A stretch of DNA of 64,000 nt from Adlercreutzia agrestimuris (GTDB lineage Bacteria > Actinomycetota > Coriobacteriia > Coriobacteriales > Eggerthellaceae), in contig NZ_CALPCX010000001.1 of NCBI RefSeq assembly GCF_943193125.1, positions 310,001-374,000 on the forward strand, read 5' to 3'. Below the pieces are notes generated by a model. It was not told where the DNA came from, did no database searches, and saw only the letters and a program-made list of their open reading frames with translations. Below, in pieces: positions 9,072 through 18,340 of the stretch. The first letter of the stretch is position 1. Each line of letters begins with the position of its first letter. A program made the position numbers and the translations under genes.

Positions 9072-10651
9072 ACATTCGGCAAGCAAAAGAGCAGATCAAA
9101 AATGCAATGCTCGCCTATTTCCTGAAAGACGAATTTGGCAATTATCGCCTGCCAACCGAGCGACAACGTCCTGTATTTCTTTTGGGTGCGCCCGGTATTG
9201 GAAAAACAGCAATTATGGAGCAGATTGCCCAGGACTTAGACGTGGGATTTGTTTCCTATTCTATGACTCACCATACGCGACAAAGCGCGCTTGGCCTGCC
9301 GTTTATTGAGAAAAAACTCTATGACGGAGTGGAATATGACGTCTCCGAATATACAATGAGCGAAATCATTGCTGCTGTATATGACAGCATGGAGGCCACA
9401 GGCAGGCGCGAAGGCATTCTGTTTTTGGACGAAATCAACTGCGTCTCTGAAACGCTTAACCCGGCAATGCTGCAATTCTTACAGTACAAGGTATTTGGTC
9501 GCCATCGTGTACCAGACGGCTGGATTGTGGTAACCGCAGGTAATCCGCCAGAATACAACCGCACCGCGCATGATTTCGACATTGCAACATGGGACCGCTT
9601 AAAGCGCATCGACGTGGAGCCTGACTACAACGCGTGGCGAGACTTCGCCGTGGAAAGTGGCGTGCATCCTGCAGTAATCACCTATTTGGATATTGAGCGC
9701 GACCATTTCTATCGCGTGGAAACCACCGTTGACGGCACGTCGTTTGTCACCGCGCGCGGTTGGGACGACCTGTCGGCCATGATGAAGCTTTATGAAGAGC
9801 AGGATATCCCTGTTGACGAGCTTCTTGTTGATCAGTACGTGCAAAATGGCGAAATTGCAAAGCGTTTTAGCGTCTACTACGACCTGTTTACAAAATACCG
9901 CGCTGACTACCAGATTGATCGCATTTTGGCTGGTGAAGCCGATGATGTGGTTGTCGAACGTGCCCGCAATGCCGGCTTTGACGAGCGCGTCTCGCTCATG
10001 GGGCTTATCACTGACGCTTTGGGCACACTTCTCAAAGAGGTAGTGCTGGAAGATCGTGCAGCAGCATTCATGCATGGAGTACTTGCCGAAATTCGCGATG
10101 AAGCCCAAGCCAAACATGCTGTGCGTGGCTCCGATCTGCAGCCGAGCAGCGACCCCTCTTCTTTTGACGTTGACAGTTGTGATGTGCTGGGTCTCATCCG
10201 TGCGAAGGCCGCGGACTTGCAGCGTCGACTTGAAGTTGAGCGCGCAGGCGGCTTGCTTTCAGATGAACGCTACGTTGCCTATGAGCGCACGCTTGCGCTT
10301 TTAGATCAGGCGATGCGCGCAGAGATTACTGGAGGATCGGGCGTTTCTTTCGCCACCGTCAAAGACCTGTTCGGCCAGATGCTGGATTCTCTTGATAAGC
10401 GCATTGCAAAAGCTTCCGCCGCCTTGGACAATGCATTTCAATTTGTTGAGGAAGCCTTTGGTGATGGTCAAGAGATGTTACTGCTGGTCACTGACTTGTC
10501 TGTCAATCGCTACGGCATGGCATTCATCAATGATCATGGCTGCGAGCGCTACTTCACACACAACCAAAACTTGCTGTTCTACGAACGCGGCGCCGACCTT
10601 GCCGACCGCATTAATCAAGTGAGCGTAGAAGCAGACGAAACTGACCGCTAA
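9068..10651 (+). CDS. MoxR-type AAA+ ATPase, partner of the VWA protein
   Basis: A 527-residue ATPase. ATG at 9068 was chosen because it follows GGAGG with good spacing and overlaps the upstream stop; the frame is open further upstream but without a ribosome binding site. Walker A is GAPGIGKT (about residues 40-47) and Walker B is ILFLDEIN (about 117-124), followed by a sensor-1-like VVTAGNPPEYN. The C-terminal ~250 residues are an extended helical region with no recognised domain, longer than in minimal MoxR proteins. Together with the preceding VWA gene it forms a RavA/ViaA-like pair; the client protein is unknown, and the divergent LRR protein is a candidate. Confidence 0.85.
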   Translation: MNIRQAKEQIKNAMLAYFLKDEFGNYRLPTERQRPVFLLGAPGIGKTAIMEQIAQDLDVGFVSYSMTHHTRQSALGLPFIEKKLYDGVEYDVSEYTMSEIIAAVYDSMEATGRREGILFLDEINCVSETLNPAMLQFLQYKVFGRHRVPDGWIVVTAGNPPEYNRTAHDFDIATWDRLKRIDVEPDYNAWRDFAVESGVHPAVITYLDIERDHFYRVETTVDGTSFVTARGWDDLSAMMKLYEEQDIPVDELLVDQYVQNGEIAKRFSVYYDLFTKYRADYQIDRILAGEADDVVVERARNAGFDERVSLMGLITDALGTLLKEVVLEDRAAAFMHGVLAEIRDEAQAKHAVRGSDLQPSSDPSSFDVDSCDVLGLIRAKAADLQRRLEVERAGGLLSDERYVAYERTLALLDQAMRAEITGGSGVSFATVKDLFGQMLDSLDKRIAKASAALDNAFQFVEEAFGDGQEMLLLVTDLSVNRYGMAFINDHGCERYFTHNQNLLFYERGADLADRINQVSVEADETDR

Positions 10652-10673
10652 CTCAAACGCCTGCTCATTGTGT

Positions 10674-10704
10674 AAAAAAATGCGCCCACCGCAAGGTGGA
10701 CGCA
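10674..10704 (-). terminator. Rho-independent terminator of ddh
   Basis: On the minus strand, the dyad TGCGTCCACC-TTGC-GGTGGGCGCA (10704 to 10681, one mismatch) is followed by seven T residues (10680-10674). It lies 25 bp after the ddh stop. There is no T-run on the plus-strand side, so it serves mainly the minus-strand gene. Confidence 0.88.
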
Positions 10705-10728
10705 TTGAAGACGCTTAGCGGCGACGCA

Positions 10729-11727
10729 TTACAACATCGTAGCGCGCAACTCTTCATCAGAGAGCGGCGAGAGATAGCTCGGCGGCACATCAAATAATGT
10801 GCGACACCCAACCTGTCCCTCCTGGCTCATACGATGCACCGCACGAGCAGTTGCCGCTAAAACACTGCCGGTAAACTCGGGGTTTGAGTCCAACTTAAGC
10901 GAGAACTCAACTACATGGTTGGTAGCCCCATCAAAGCCCGTGTTCCCAGATCGAATTACTGAACCACCATGCGGAATACCTGCATGGTTAGCATCAAGCT
11001 CTTCTTGGCTAATGAACGTAACAGTTGTGTCATAGTCAGCAAAATAATTCGGCATTGTCACGATAGCCTGTTCAATTGCATCCAGGTCAGCTCCCTCTTC
11101 GGCAACAACATAGCACTCGCGTGTGTGCTTCTGGCGCGTGGTTAGATCAGGGTTCTCTCCGTTGCGAACCGCCTCAAGCGCAGCCGGAACGGGCACGGTG
11201 TACTGACGCGCATCTGCCACACCGTCAATATTGCGAATGGCATCGCTGTGGCCTTGAGAAACGCCACGACCCCAGAAGGTATAGTCGTGACCTTCGGGCA
11301 AAACTGCGCCAGCATAGACGCGTGCCAGCGAAAACAGACCCGGATCCCATCCTGCAGAAATAACGCCAACCTTACCGGCTTGGCGTGCCTGAGCATCAAC
11401 TTCAGCGAAATGCTGCGGAATCTTTGCATGCGTGTCAAACGAATCAACGAAGTTGTAAAGCGCGGAGCAAACAGCCGTCTGACGAGGCAAATCGTTTGCA
11501 CTGCCGCCGCACAAAACCAAAACATCAATATCGTCGGTGTGCGCTGACAGCGAGTCGTCGGAATAAACCGGTACGCCTTCAGTGCGCAACTTCAGGTCAC
11601 TGGGGTTGCGACGCGTAAATACTGCAACCAATTCAAGGTCGTCATTTTGCGCACAAGCAGCCTCAACACCGCGGCCCAAATTGCCATACCCAAAAATGCC
11701 AATACGTGTGGGAGTTTGATTTGCCAT
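10729..11727 (-). CDS. ddh: meso-Diaminopimelate D-dehydrogenase
   Basis: A 332-residue cytoplasmic enzyme that reductively aminates tetrahydrodipicolinate to meso-diaminopimelate with NADPH and ammonia, the one-step branch of the DAP/lysine pathway (EC 1.4.1.16). The N-terminal Rossmann motif GIFGYGNLGRG fits NADP binding, and the family regions VLCGGSANDLP, NFVDSFDTHAKIP, VISAGWDPGLFS and FWGRGVSQGHSDA are all present. The length is normal for the family. The start is supported by AAGGAG seven bases upstream on the minus strand. It stands alone between convergent and divergent neighbours and ends at a strong terminator. It would supply DAP for peptidoglycan and lysine. Confidence 0.96.
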   Translation of the reverse strand: MANQTPTRIGIFGYGNLGRGVEAACAQNDDLELVAVFTRRNPSDLKLRTEGVPVYSDDSLSAHTDDIDVLVLCGGSANDLPRQTAVCSALYNFVDSFDTHAKIPQHFAEVDAQARQAGKVGVISAGWDPGLFSLARVYAGAVLPEGHDYTFWGRGVSQGHSDAIRNIDGVADARQYTVPVPAALEAVRNGENPDLTTRQKHTRECYVVAEEGADLDAIEQAIVTMPNYFADYDTTVTFISQEELDANHAGIPHGGSVIRSGNTGFDGATNHVVEFSLKLDSNPEFTGSVLAATARAVHRMSQEGQVGCRTLFDVPPSYLSPLSDEELRATML

Positions 11728-11932
11728 GGATTACTCCTTCAGTCAACTTTATTGTCTGAAGTTACCTTACGCATTCACTTTCGCGCGCGCAACGCTTGGC
11801 AAAATGTTTTCACGTATTTGAAATACAACCCCCACGCCTGTTACCAAATTGACAGAATTTTGATGATATTGCGAAGACGCAAAGCAAGAGTTGTGAAAAC
11901 CATAGACAAGCGTGTCAACGGCTGGCAAGCTA

Positions 11933-11961
11933 TGCACTCATTATTCTCGGTTAAGTATAAT
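11933..11961 (+). promoter_or_regulatory. Candidate promoter of the DUF368 gene
   Basis: A perfect TATAAT lies at 11956-11961, seventeen bases after a weak -35 (TGCACT, 11933-11938). It predicts a very short leader before the ribosome binding site GAGGAA at 11965 and ATG at 11978. Confidence 0.4.
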
Positions 11962-11977
11962 TATGAGGAAATTACCT

Positions 11978-13102
11978 ATGATTACCAACTTTGTTCGTGG
12001 TTTTTGCATGGCGCTTGCCGATAGCGTTCCAGGCGTATCAGGTGGAACCGTCGCCTTTCTTCTAGGTTTTTACGATAGATTCATTACCTCCATTGACGAT
12101 GCTTTACACGGCACACGCCCCGCGCGACTTTCCGCTCTGCGCTTCTTAGCAAAACTTGGCATAGGTTGGGTCGTTGGTTTTGCATTAGCGGCGTTTGCTC
12201 TCTCAAGCCTGTTTGAGCATCATGTCTATGCCGTAAGCTCGTTGTTCATGGGATTCATTGCATGTTCCATTCCGTTTTTGGTGCGCGAACACAAAACCGA
12301 GTTGCGCAGCACTTCGAGCGCATGGGTCTTTGCCCTTGTTGGATTTGCCTTAGTTGCCCTGGTAACCTTCGCCTCTCCCGTGATTAACTCAACGGTTAAT
12401 TTGGCAAATGATGCGCTCTCACCTTCTACGGTGCTCTATGTGTTCATAGCTGCCATGGTGGCCATCTCCGCGATGGTACTACCTGGCATTTCTGGATCTA
12501 CCTTGCTGTTGGTATTTGGCTTATACGCTCCCATCATGACAGCAATTCGCGCAACGCTAAGTTTTGACATGAACTACGTGGCGGTGCTTGGTATCTTTGC
12601 AGCAGGAGCTTTTTGCGGAGTTCTCTTGTTCACGCATGTTATGAAACACTGCCTTGAACACTACCGCGCGCAAATAATGTTCTTCGTCATTGGCATGATG
12701 GCAGGATCACTTTTGGCAATTGCCCGCGGCCCTCTCACGCTTGACATCCCTCTGCCTGCAATGGATCTGACAACATTTGACCTGGGATTTGCCTTTGTAG
12801 GTGCAGCTCTTGTCTGGGCACTCAACTTGATACGCCAGCATATCGAACGACGCGATACGCGCGCAACCACCGCACCTTCCAAAGATAACCTCGCGCAGCA
12901 ATCAGCAAAAACAACTGGGTCTCTCGTGTCAATTCTCTACACCGCTCGCTACGTCAAAAACGCGTGGCTCAATCCTGCACGCACCATAAAACCACGTCTG
13001 CGCTCCTCTCATTTGCTATCATCTCGCATAGCACGCACGCGACTGGCGCAGAATCGTCTTGCCTCTCGCCTGCCGTCTCACTATGCAGAAGACACCGAAT
13101 AG
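11978..13102 (+). CDS. DUF368 family membrane protein, probable undecaprenyl-phosphate translocase
   Basis: A 374-residue polytopic membrane protein. ATG at 11978 was chosen because it follows GAGGAA with seven-base spacing and begins the family motif NFVRGFCMALADSVPGVSGG; the frame is open for 22 residues upstream without support. The second conserved Gly/Pro motif, MVLPGISGSTLLLVFGLY, occurs near residue 167, giving the inverted-repeat pattern of the family. DUF368 proteins (PopT) recycle undecaprenyl phosphate across the membrane for cell-wall synthesis; that assignment comes from work on other bacteria. The last ~85 residues are a basic, non-membrane tail that most homologues lack. It lies 18 bp from dtd and is probably cotranscribed with it. 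Confidence 0.9.
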   Translation: MITNFVRGFCMALADSVPGVSGGTVAFLLGFYDRFITSIDDALHGTRPARLSALRFLAKLGIGWVVGFALAAFALSSLFEHHVYAVSSLFMGFIACSIPFLVREHKTELRSTSSAWVFALVGFALVALVTFASPVINSTVNLANDALSPSTVLYVFIAAMVAISAMVLPGISGSTLLLVFGLYAPIMTAIRATLSFDMNYVAVLGIFAAGAFCGVLLFTHVMKHCLEHYRAQIMFFVIGMMAGSLLAIARGPLTLDIPLPAMDLTTFDLGFAFVGAALVWALNLIRQHIERRDTRATTAPSKDNLAQQSAKTTGSLVSILYTARYVKNAWLNPARTIKPRLRSSHLLSSRIARTRLAQNRLASRLPSHYAEDTE

Positions 13103-13120
13103 CAAGGACGCAACCGTATC

Positions 13121-13567
13121 ATGAGAGCTGTCATTCAACGAGTAAGCCACGCAAGCGTAAAAGTTGACAATGCAACCATCGGCAAGATTGGTAACGGATT
13201 CTTAATCTTGTTGGGAGTTGGACACGACGACGGCGAAGAGCAAGCGCGCAAACTTTGGAGCAAGATTTCTCGCTTGCGCATTTTTGAAGACGAGGCCGGC
13301 AAAACGAACTGCTCACTTGCTGATGTTCATGGCGAAGTTCTCGTGGTCTCACAGTTTACCCTCTATGCCAACTGCAAAAAGGGTAACCGCCCTTCTTTTA
13401 TTGAAGCAGGTGCGCCCGATGTTGCCAACCAACTCTACGAGTACTTTGTTGAACTCGTTCGCGAAGAGGGATTTCCGGTAGCAACTGGAAGTTTTGGCGC
13501 TGATATGGCGGTGGAGCTTCTCAACGACGGACCGTTTACTATTGTCCTTGACACCGACGAGCTCTAA
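13121..13567 (+). CDS. dtd: D-aminoacyl-tRNA deacylase
   Basis: A 148-residue protein of standard length for the DTD family, which hydrolyses D-amino acids from mischarged tRNA in the cytoplasm. The N-terminus [13 protein letters not shown], the catalytic SQFTLYA segment (about residues 78-84) and the C-terminal [11 protein letters not shown] segment (a variant of the NxPVT cross-subunit motif) are visible. It follows the DUF368 gene by 18 bp and likely shares its transcript. Confidence 0.96.
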   Translation: MRAVIQRVSHASVKVDNATIGKIGNGFLILLGVGHDDGEEQARKLWSKISRLRIFEDEAGKTNCSLADVHGEVLVVSQFTLYANCKKGNRPSFIEAGAPDVANQLYEYFVELVREEGFPVATGSFGADMAVELLNDGPFTIVLDTDEL

Positions 13568-13976
13568 CGTCTCTTTAGTTAGGTGGATTGCTTTTTGTTT
13601 CGTTGATGAAGTTTTGTAAAGGGCTTGTAAATTCTTCTGTTTTGACCTTATATTTTAGTAATTCCTCTTGTTATAGTGTCCCATTTTTAGTACACTCTGC
13701 CCATGGCGAAACGAACTCAAATCACACCTATTCGCTTGCTATTTCACACATCTATGTTTGTTTGACATTACTTTGAACATGCTTCTATAAGGACTGGGCA
13801 ATCTTTCTAGAAGCAAATTTCCTTGCTTCAAATAATCGTTAGCACGAGCAATCGCACAACAAACGAAAGCTCACTACACGCAGTTAAACTATCACTTGCA
13901 TCACGTGGCATTACTGTGTGACTGCTACCAACCATCGCACTACGCTCGTGCCTAACTTGAAGGAATGGACAAGGTT
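13568..13976. other. Intergenic region upstream of the LPXTG protein
   Basis: About 400 bp of AT-rich sequence with no credible gene. The short open frame at 13588-13776 has no ribosome binding site and no recognisable product. A promoter for the surface protein is expected here, but no convincing -35/-10 pair was identified, and no terminator follows dtd. Confidence 0.5.
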
Positions 13977-15227
13977 ATGAAGTCTTACTCTTTGCACTCA
14001 TCCCGTGCGCTGTCCCGCCTGAAGATCTTGGTTCTCTCAGGCGCCTTAGCGCTTACATTAGCCGCATCGCCTCTCTTGGCTTTTGCGAGCAATACAACAA
14101 ACAACGCCACAACCAACGAAGCCTTGAATCTCTCTGAGTTGCCCCTGGCGTCTATTGCACATAAAACCGATGATCTGACGTTGTCGGCAGACACACAAAC
14201 AACCTCGCTTACGGTTTACTACTGCGAGATTATGCCCTTTGATGAATCTATTGATCATCCCTCAAATATGCGTCTTCTCCAAACAAAAACGTTTGACGGA
14301 TTACCGGTAGGCGAAACGTTTAACTCGTGGGATTACGTGGAAAACCTTGATGGCTACTTTTTCTTTGATGGCTGGGCCGAAAGCTACGTATTGAGCGAAA
14401 ACCCCGAGGAGAATAATCTTCAGTTGCACTATTTCGCAACACAGAATAACAGCGCAACAGTGAACTACTACATCATGAGCGAAGATCCCACCGACGACTA
14501 TGCAACTTATCAGTCATTCCAAAGTGATTTGGTTGAAATTGGTGGCGAAAGCATTCTCTTCACCAAGCTTGGCGAATACCAGCTTAACGGCTTGCGCTTC
14601 AACCGCCCTGTCACCGGAGAAGATCATGCGGTTGCAATTGATGATCTGATGTTTGTGGAGAGCTTCCCCTCATCTATTCAGGTATCAACCTCCCCTGAGG
14701 ATAACATTATCAACTTGCTCTATGCGCCCGCCCTCACAACACTGCCAGATGACTTATTGGTAGACGAAGGTAGCACTACGCCACCAGCAGTTGATGACCC
14801 CGTCAACGACGACAACTCAGTTGATGACAGCACCTCTGCCGACGACAATGAAGGCGCAGGTGACAGCAACAACGCTGGCGACAATAGCTCAACCGACAAT
14901 AGCGCCGAAGCTGATAAACCAGCCCAAGACGCACCATCTGCCGGTTCAGGCGAAAGCTCTAACGCAAGTTCTAATGCAGGCACAACCTCAAGTGAAACCC
15001 CTAATGCAGCTTCTGGCTCACCCGAAAGAACAAACACCACCAACAAGAGCGAAGCTGCCAATACCAGCACCCCCGCTCACAACGAGGCACCAAACACAGC
15101 GTCCGCGATGCCCCAAACTGGCGATTCGCTTGGCGTACTCTTCGTTGCTGCAGTTATGCTCATCTGCGCATCGGCAACAGTTCTGCTTTGGCTGCGCCAT
15201 CGCCGCAACACCCACCGCAACAAATAA
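13977..15227 (+). CDS. LPXTG-like cell-wall-anchored surface protein
   Basis: A 416-residue secreted protein. A signal peptide (ILVLSGALALTLAASPLLAFA) occupies residues ~18-38. The extracellular part has two short related segments (SLTVYYCEIMPFDESIDHPSNM and ATVNYYIMSEDPTDDYATYQSF regions) resembling SpaA-like or Listeria-Bacteroides-type repeats. Residues ~260-375 are a low-complexity Asn/Ser/Thr/Asp linker that would span the wall. The C-terminus is MPQTGD, a conservative LPXTG variant, then a hydrophobic helix and a basic tail (LRHRRNTHRNK). ATG at 13965 is an alternative start but abuts the AAGGA at 13960, so ATG 13977 is preferred. No sortase gene is in the window. A strong terminator follows. 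Confidence 0.82.
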   Translation: MKSYSLHSSRALSRLKILVLSGALALTLAASPLLAFASNTTNNATTNEALNLSELPLASIAHKTDDLTLSADTQTTSLTVYYCEIMPFDESIDHPSNMRLLQTKTFDGLPVGETFNSWDYVENLDGYFFFDGWAESYVLSENPEENNLQLHYFATQNNSATVNYYIMSEDPTDDYATYQSFQSDLVEIGGESILFTKLGEYQLNGLRFNRPVTGEDHAVAIDDLMFVESFPSSIQVSTSPEDNIINLLYAPALTTLPDDLLVDEGSTTPPAVDDPVNDDNSVDDSTSADDNEGAGDSNNAGDNSSTDNSAEADKPAQDAPSAGSGESSNASSNAGTTSSETPNAASGSPERTNTTNKSEAANTSTPAHNEAPNTASAMPQTGDSLGVLFVAAVMLICASATVLLWLRHRRNTHRNK

Positions 15228-15262
15228 GCGCGTCCCCCAGCAGCAGCTACACTCACCAACTA

Positions 15263-15293
15263 CCGACCCGCTCATCTGAGCGGGTCGGTTTTT
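15263..15293 (+). terminator. Rho-independent terminator after the LPXTG protein gene
   Basis: A perfect 12-bp stem CCGACCCGCTCA / TGAGCGGGTCGG with a two-base tip is followed by five T residues, 35 bp after the stop codon. Confidence 0.95.
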
Positions 15294-15364
15294 ATCGTGT
15301 GGGCAGCCCTATTCGTCACGGGTTTGCAACCTCATCACCATGAGTGATCTGCTACGATACCCCC

Positions 15365-16312
15365 ATGAAGCATTTTAAGAGCCATACGCACGCACGACAC
15401 ACAACAGCCACACCATCGGGCAGTGCGCCTCAATATCGTCAGAACTACCAAACCACACAATTCCATAACACACTTGCCGAGCAGCAACAAAAAGCGAAGC
15501 GTCGCAAATCACTCTTCGCTCTTGCTGTCCTTGTATTGGTGATCATCAGTGTGACCTTAGTGGCAATAAGCGTGTCACAGTGCGGGTCAAGCTCCCTACG
15601 TGCGGTTTCTGTGCCTGAGGTGGAAACCTATGTGTCGCCCTACAACTGGGACGGCATGGTTGAACAGGATGGTCGCTTCACTTATTCAGAAGATGGCGAA
15701 GTCAAATCTCAGGTAGGCATTGATATCTCTGAACTTCAAGGAAACATTGACTGGAACGCAGTTGCAGCCGACGGTATCTCGTTTGCCATGGTAAGACTGG
15801 GCAATCGCGGCTACACCGAAGGCGGCCTGTTTGCAGACGCAAACGCCCAGTACAACTTAGACGAAGCACAAGCCGCAGGTCTTGCGTGCGGCGCATACTT
15901 TTTCTCGCAAGCAACAACAGTTGAAGAAGCTCGCGAAGAGGCTGATATGGCGCTTCAACAACTCAACGGAAGATCGCTTGAGCTCCCCGTTGCGTTTGAC
16001 CACGAATCGGTTGCCGAAGCAAACGCACGCGCCAACAATTTGGATCGCGAAACGCTCACCCAGTGCGCCTTGGCATTTTGCGAGCGTATTGAAGCGGGCG
16101 GTTACGACGTCATGATTTATGGCAACCGCAATGATCTGCTTCGCTATAACCTCAAAGAGCTTGAAGGGATTCCTCTTTGGTTGGCGGAATATGACCAACC
16201 CCACCCCACCGCACAAATGGACATTGTCATGTGGCAATTCAGTGGCTCAGGAAGCGTTGCAGGCATCAATACGCCGGTTGATATGAACCTGCGCTTTACT
16301 GACGCCCTCTAA
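15365..16312 (+). CDS. Membrane-anchored GH25 muramidase
   Basis: A 315-residue protein with a short basic cytoplasmic N-terminus, one membrane segment (FALAVLVLVIISVTLVAI, about residues 50-70) and an extracellular glycoside hydrolase 25 domain from about residue 115. Catalytic-site features are visible: D120 in VGIDISELQG, and the acidic pair D212/E214 in PVAFDHES. Further family landmarks are GAYFFSQATT, YDVMIYGNR, LWLAEYDQ and the terminal VDMNLRF. The enzyme should cleave the MurNAc-GlcNAc bond of peptidoglycan, probably in wall remodelling. ATG 15365 is chosen over an in-frame GTG at 15344; neither has a strong ribosome binding site. It is monocistronic between a terminator and the pst operon. 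Confidence 0.9.
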   Translation: MKHFKSHTHARHTTATPSGSAPQYRQNYQTTQFHNTLAEQQQKAKRRKSLFALAVLVLVIISVTLVAISVSQCGSSSLRAVSVPEVETYVSPYNWDGMVEQDGRFTYSEDGEVKSQVGIDISELQGNIDWNAVAADGISFAMVRLGNRGYTEGGLFADANAQYNLDEAQAAGLACGAYFFSQATTVEEAREEADMALQQLNGRSLELPVAFDHESVAEANARANNLDRETLTQCALAFCERIEAGGYDVMIYGNRNDLLRYNLKELEGIPLWLAEYDQPHPTAQMDIVMWQFSGSGSVAGINTPVDMNLRFTDAL

Positions 16313-16494
16313 TACGCATGAGCATATCTTTTGCGCAGCGTTATGCGCTCAATGCGCGTTTAGTGCATACGGCACATGGTAGATAAGCTTTTGCATGATA
16401 TTTGCTCGCACTTGATCTTCTCTTTACATACACACGTCATCCTTTCTAATGCAGGCTTTTAGATGCCTCCTTGCGAAGAAAGGAACGTCCTGCA

Positions 16495-17475
16495 GTGAAT
16501 TACCAGCTTCTTTGCAGCTTTGCCCGCAAAGCCTTGACGCTGCTTTTTGCACTCTGCGCAACAGGCGCTGCACTTGTTAGTCTTGGATGCGCACAAACTA
16601 ACCTCGATACCGAGCCTATTTCGGTTTATTCGCGCGAAGACGGATCGGGCACGCGCAGCGCTTTCGCTTCACTCTTTGGTCTTGAGACTACCATCAACGA
16701 CAAAACAGTTGACACCATTACGCCTACTGCTGTTGTTACCAACTCAACAGCCGTTATGATGACTTCGGTTGCAAGCGACCCTGCTGCCATCGGATATATC
16801 TCTTATGGCTCGCTCAATGACTCCGTTAAAGCACTGGCCATTGATGGAGTAGTGCCTAGTATTGAAACCATTAAGGATAGATCTTATAAGGTCTATCGCA
16901 CCTTTGCTCTTGTGACCGATGCCCCTTTTGAAGAGACGTCTTCTACTCATAACCAAGAGACAAGCATTCTCAAAAATGACTTTTTACGCTTTGTTTCAAG
17001 CGAACAAGGACAAGCCATTATTGAAAGCGAAGGGTTTGTAAGTGCTCTAAGCGATCCCGCCTTGTATGAACGCGCTGCAGCCAGTCAGCGCCCGCATGGC
17101 AAGCTTGTCATTGCAGGATCCTCATCGGTTACCGGCATCATGGAAAAACTCTCAGAAGCTTACGAAGAGCTCAACCCAGACGCCTCCATTGAGGTACAGC
17201 AATCAGATTCCACTACCGGCATCTCCATGGTGCAATCAGGCACCTGCGACATTGGCATGACCTCGCGTGATCTCACGTCATCAGAAGAAGCAAGCGGCAT
17301 GGTTGCCACGCCTTTGGCATATGACGGCATTGCGGTAATTGTTAATCCCGACTTTCCTCTTGATGATCTGAGCAGTACCGAAGTTGCCCGTATTTTTTCT
17401 GGTGAGATAAAAACGTTTGGCGAACTTCCTTCGTGGCAGCAGACATCCAAACAAAACGACACAACGGGAGCGTAG
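16495..17475 (+). CDS. pstS: PstS-like phosphate-binding lipoprotein with permuted halves
   Basis: A 326-residue lipoprotein: the signal helix ends in LVSLGC with the lipidated Cys at residue 32. GTG 16495 is preceded by GAAAGGA. Phosphate-binding motifs are all present, but in an order different from classical PstS. The half usually C-terminal comes first (SREDGSGTRSAF near 40, AIGYISYGSLND near 98, FLRFVSSEQGQ near 167). The half usually N-terminal follows from about residue 200 (IAGSSSVTGIMEKL, CDIGMTSRDL, DGIAVIVNPDFPLDDLS, ARIFSGEIKTFGEL), and the protein ends there. This is a circular permutation, which preserves a two-lobed fold. It is followed 4 bp later by pstC, so its role in high-affinity phosphate uptake is well supported. 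Confidence 0.9.
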   Translation: MNYQLLCSFARKALTLLFALCATGAALVSLGCAQTNLDTEPISVYSREDGSGTRSAFASLFGLETTINDKTVDTITPTAVVTNSTAVMMTSVASDPAAIGYISYGSLNDSVKALAIDGVVPSIETIKDRSYKVYRTFALVTDAPFEETSSTHNQETSILKNDFLRFVSSEQGQAIIESEGFVSALSDPALYERAAASQRPHGKLVIAGSSSVTGIMEKLSEAYEELNPDASIEVQQSDSTTGISMVQSGTCDIGMTSRDLTSSEEASGMVATPLAYDGIAVIVNPDFPLDDLSSTEVARIFSGEIKTFGELPSWQQTSKQNDTTGA

Positions 17476-17479
17476 CATC

Positions 17480-18340
17480 ATGCGTCAATCGTCTTTCAAA
17501 GAAACCGCAGCGCGCATTTGCTTTATGGCCGCAGCAGCTCTCTCTATTGTGGCAGTTGCCCTCATCTGCATCTTTCTATTTGCTAACGGCATTCCTGCTC
17601 TGGCAGAAATTGGGCTTCCGGAGTTTCTTCTTGGCCAAACGTGGAAACCAACAGCAGATGAGTTTGGCATTTTCCCCATGATCATTGGCAGCATTTATGT
17701 AACAGTCGGTGCCATTATCATTGGTGTACCTGCAGGCATCTTTACCGCTATATATCTTTCGCGGTTTGCTTCAAAAGGCATCGCTCGTATTTTGCGACCA
17801 GGCATAGAACTTCTTGCAGGCATACCTTCGGTGGTATATGGCTTTTTCGCTCTTATGGTGGTGGTACCGCTCATTCGTACAACGCTTCCAGGCAACGGCT
17901 TTTCCCTCTTAGCAGCCGCGTTGATCCTTGGCATCATGATTCTGCCAACTATTATCACCGTGTCAAAAAGTGCCCTTGATGCTGTACCGAAGAATTACTA
18001 CGAAGGAGCACTTGCCTTGGGTGCCACCCATGAACGCGCGGTGTTTCGCATTATGGTTCCCGCAGCCTTTTCAGGCATTATGGCGGCGGTTGTGCTGGGC
18101 ATTGGGCGCGCCCTTGGCGAAACCATGGCGGTAGTTATGGTGGCGGGCAACCAACCCGTAATCCCAGAGTCTCTTTTAAGCGGTGTGCGCACGTTAACAG
18201 CGAACATTGTGCTGGAGATGGGATACGCCGCTGACCTGCACAAAGGTGCACTTATTGCCACGGGTGTGGTTCTGTTTGTGCTCATCATGCTCATCAGCCT
18301 ACTCTTTGCCGCCATTAAGAAACGAGGAGAGAAATCATGA
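17480..18340 (+). CDS. pstC: Phosphate ABC transporter permease PstC
   Basis: A 286-residue inner-membrane permease with about six hydrophobic helices. ATG 17480 follows CGGGAG and sits just after the pstS stop; the frame is open upstream inside pstS without support. The permease loop EGALALGATHERAVFRIMVPAA (EAA motif) and IGRALGETMAVVMVAG are typical of PstC, as is ELLAGIPSVVYGFFAL. It overlaps pstA by an ATGA junction, implying coupled translation and paired assembly of the two permease subunits. Confidence 0.96.
   Translation: MRQSSFKETAARICFMAAAALSIVAVALICIFLFANGIPALAEIGLPEFLLGQTWKPTADEFGIFPMIIGSIYVTVGAIIIGVPAGIFTAIYLSRFASKGIARILRPGIELLAGIPSVVYGFFALMVVVPLIRTTLPGNGFSLLAAALILGIMILPTIITVSKSALDAVPKNYYEGALALGATHERAVFRIMVPAAFSGIMAAVVLGIGRALGETMAVVMVAGNQPVIPESLLSGVRTLTANIVLEMGYAADLHKGALIATGVVLFVLIMLISLLFAAIKKRGEKS

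Noticed and set aside
13588-13776. Small gene of 62 codons upstream of the LPXTG protein
   Set aside because: No ribosome binding site, no family resemblance, and AT-rich sequence that opens frames by chance.
16400-16450. PHO box upstream of pstS
   Set aside because: TTTACATACACAC has a vague resemblance to Firmicutes PhoP repeats but no second properly spaced copy.
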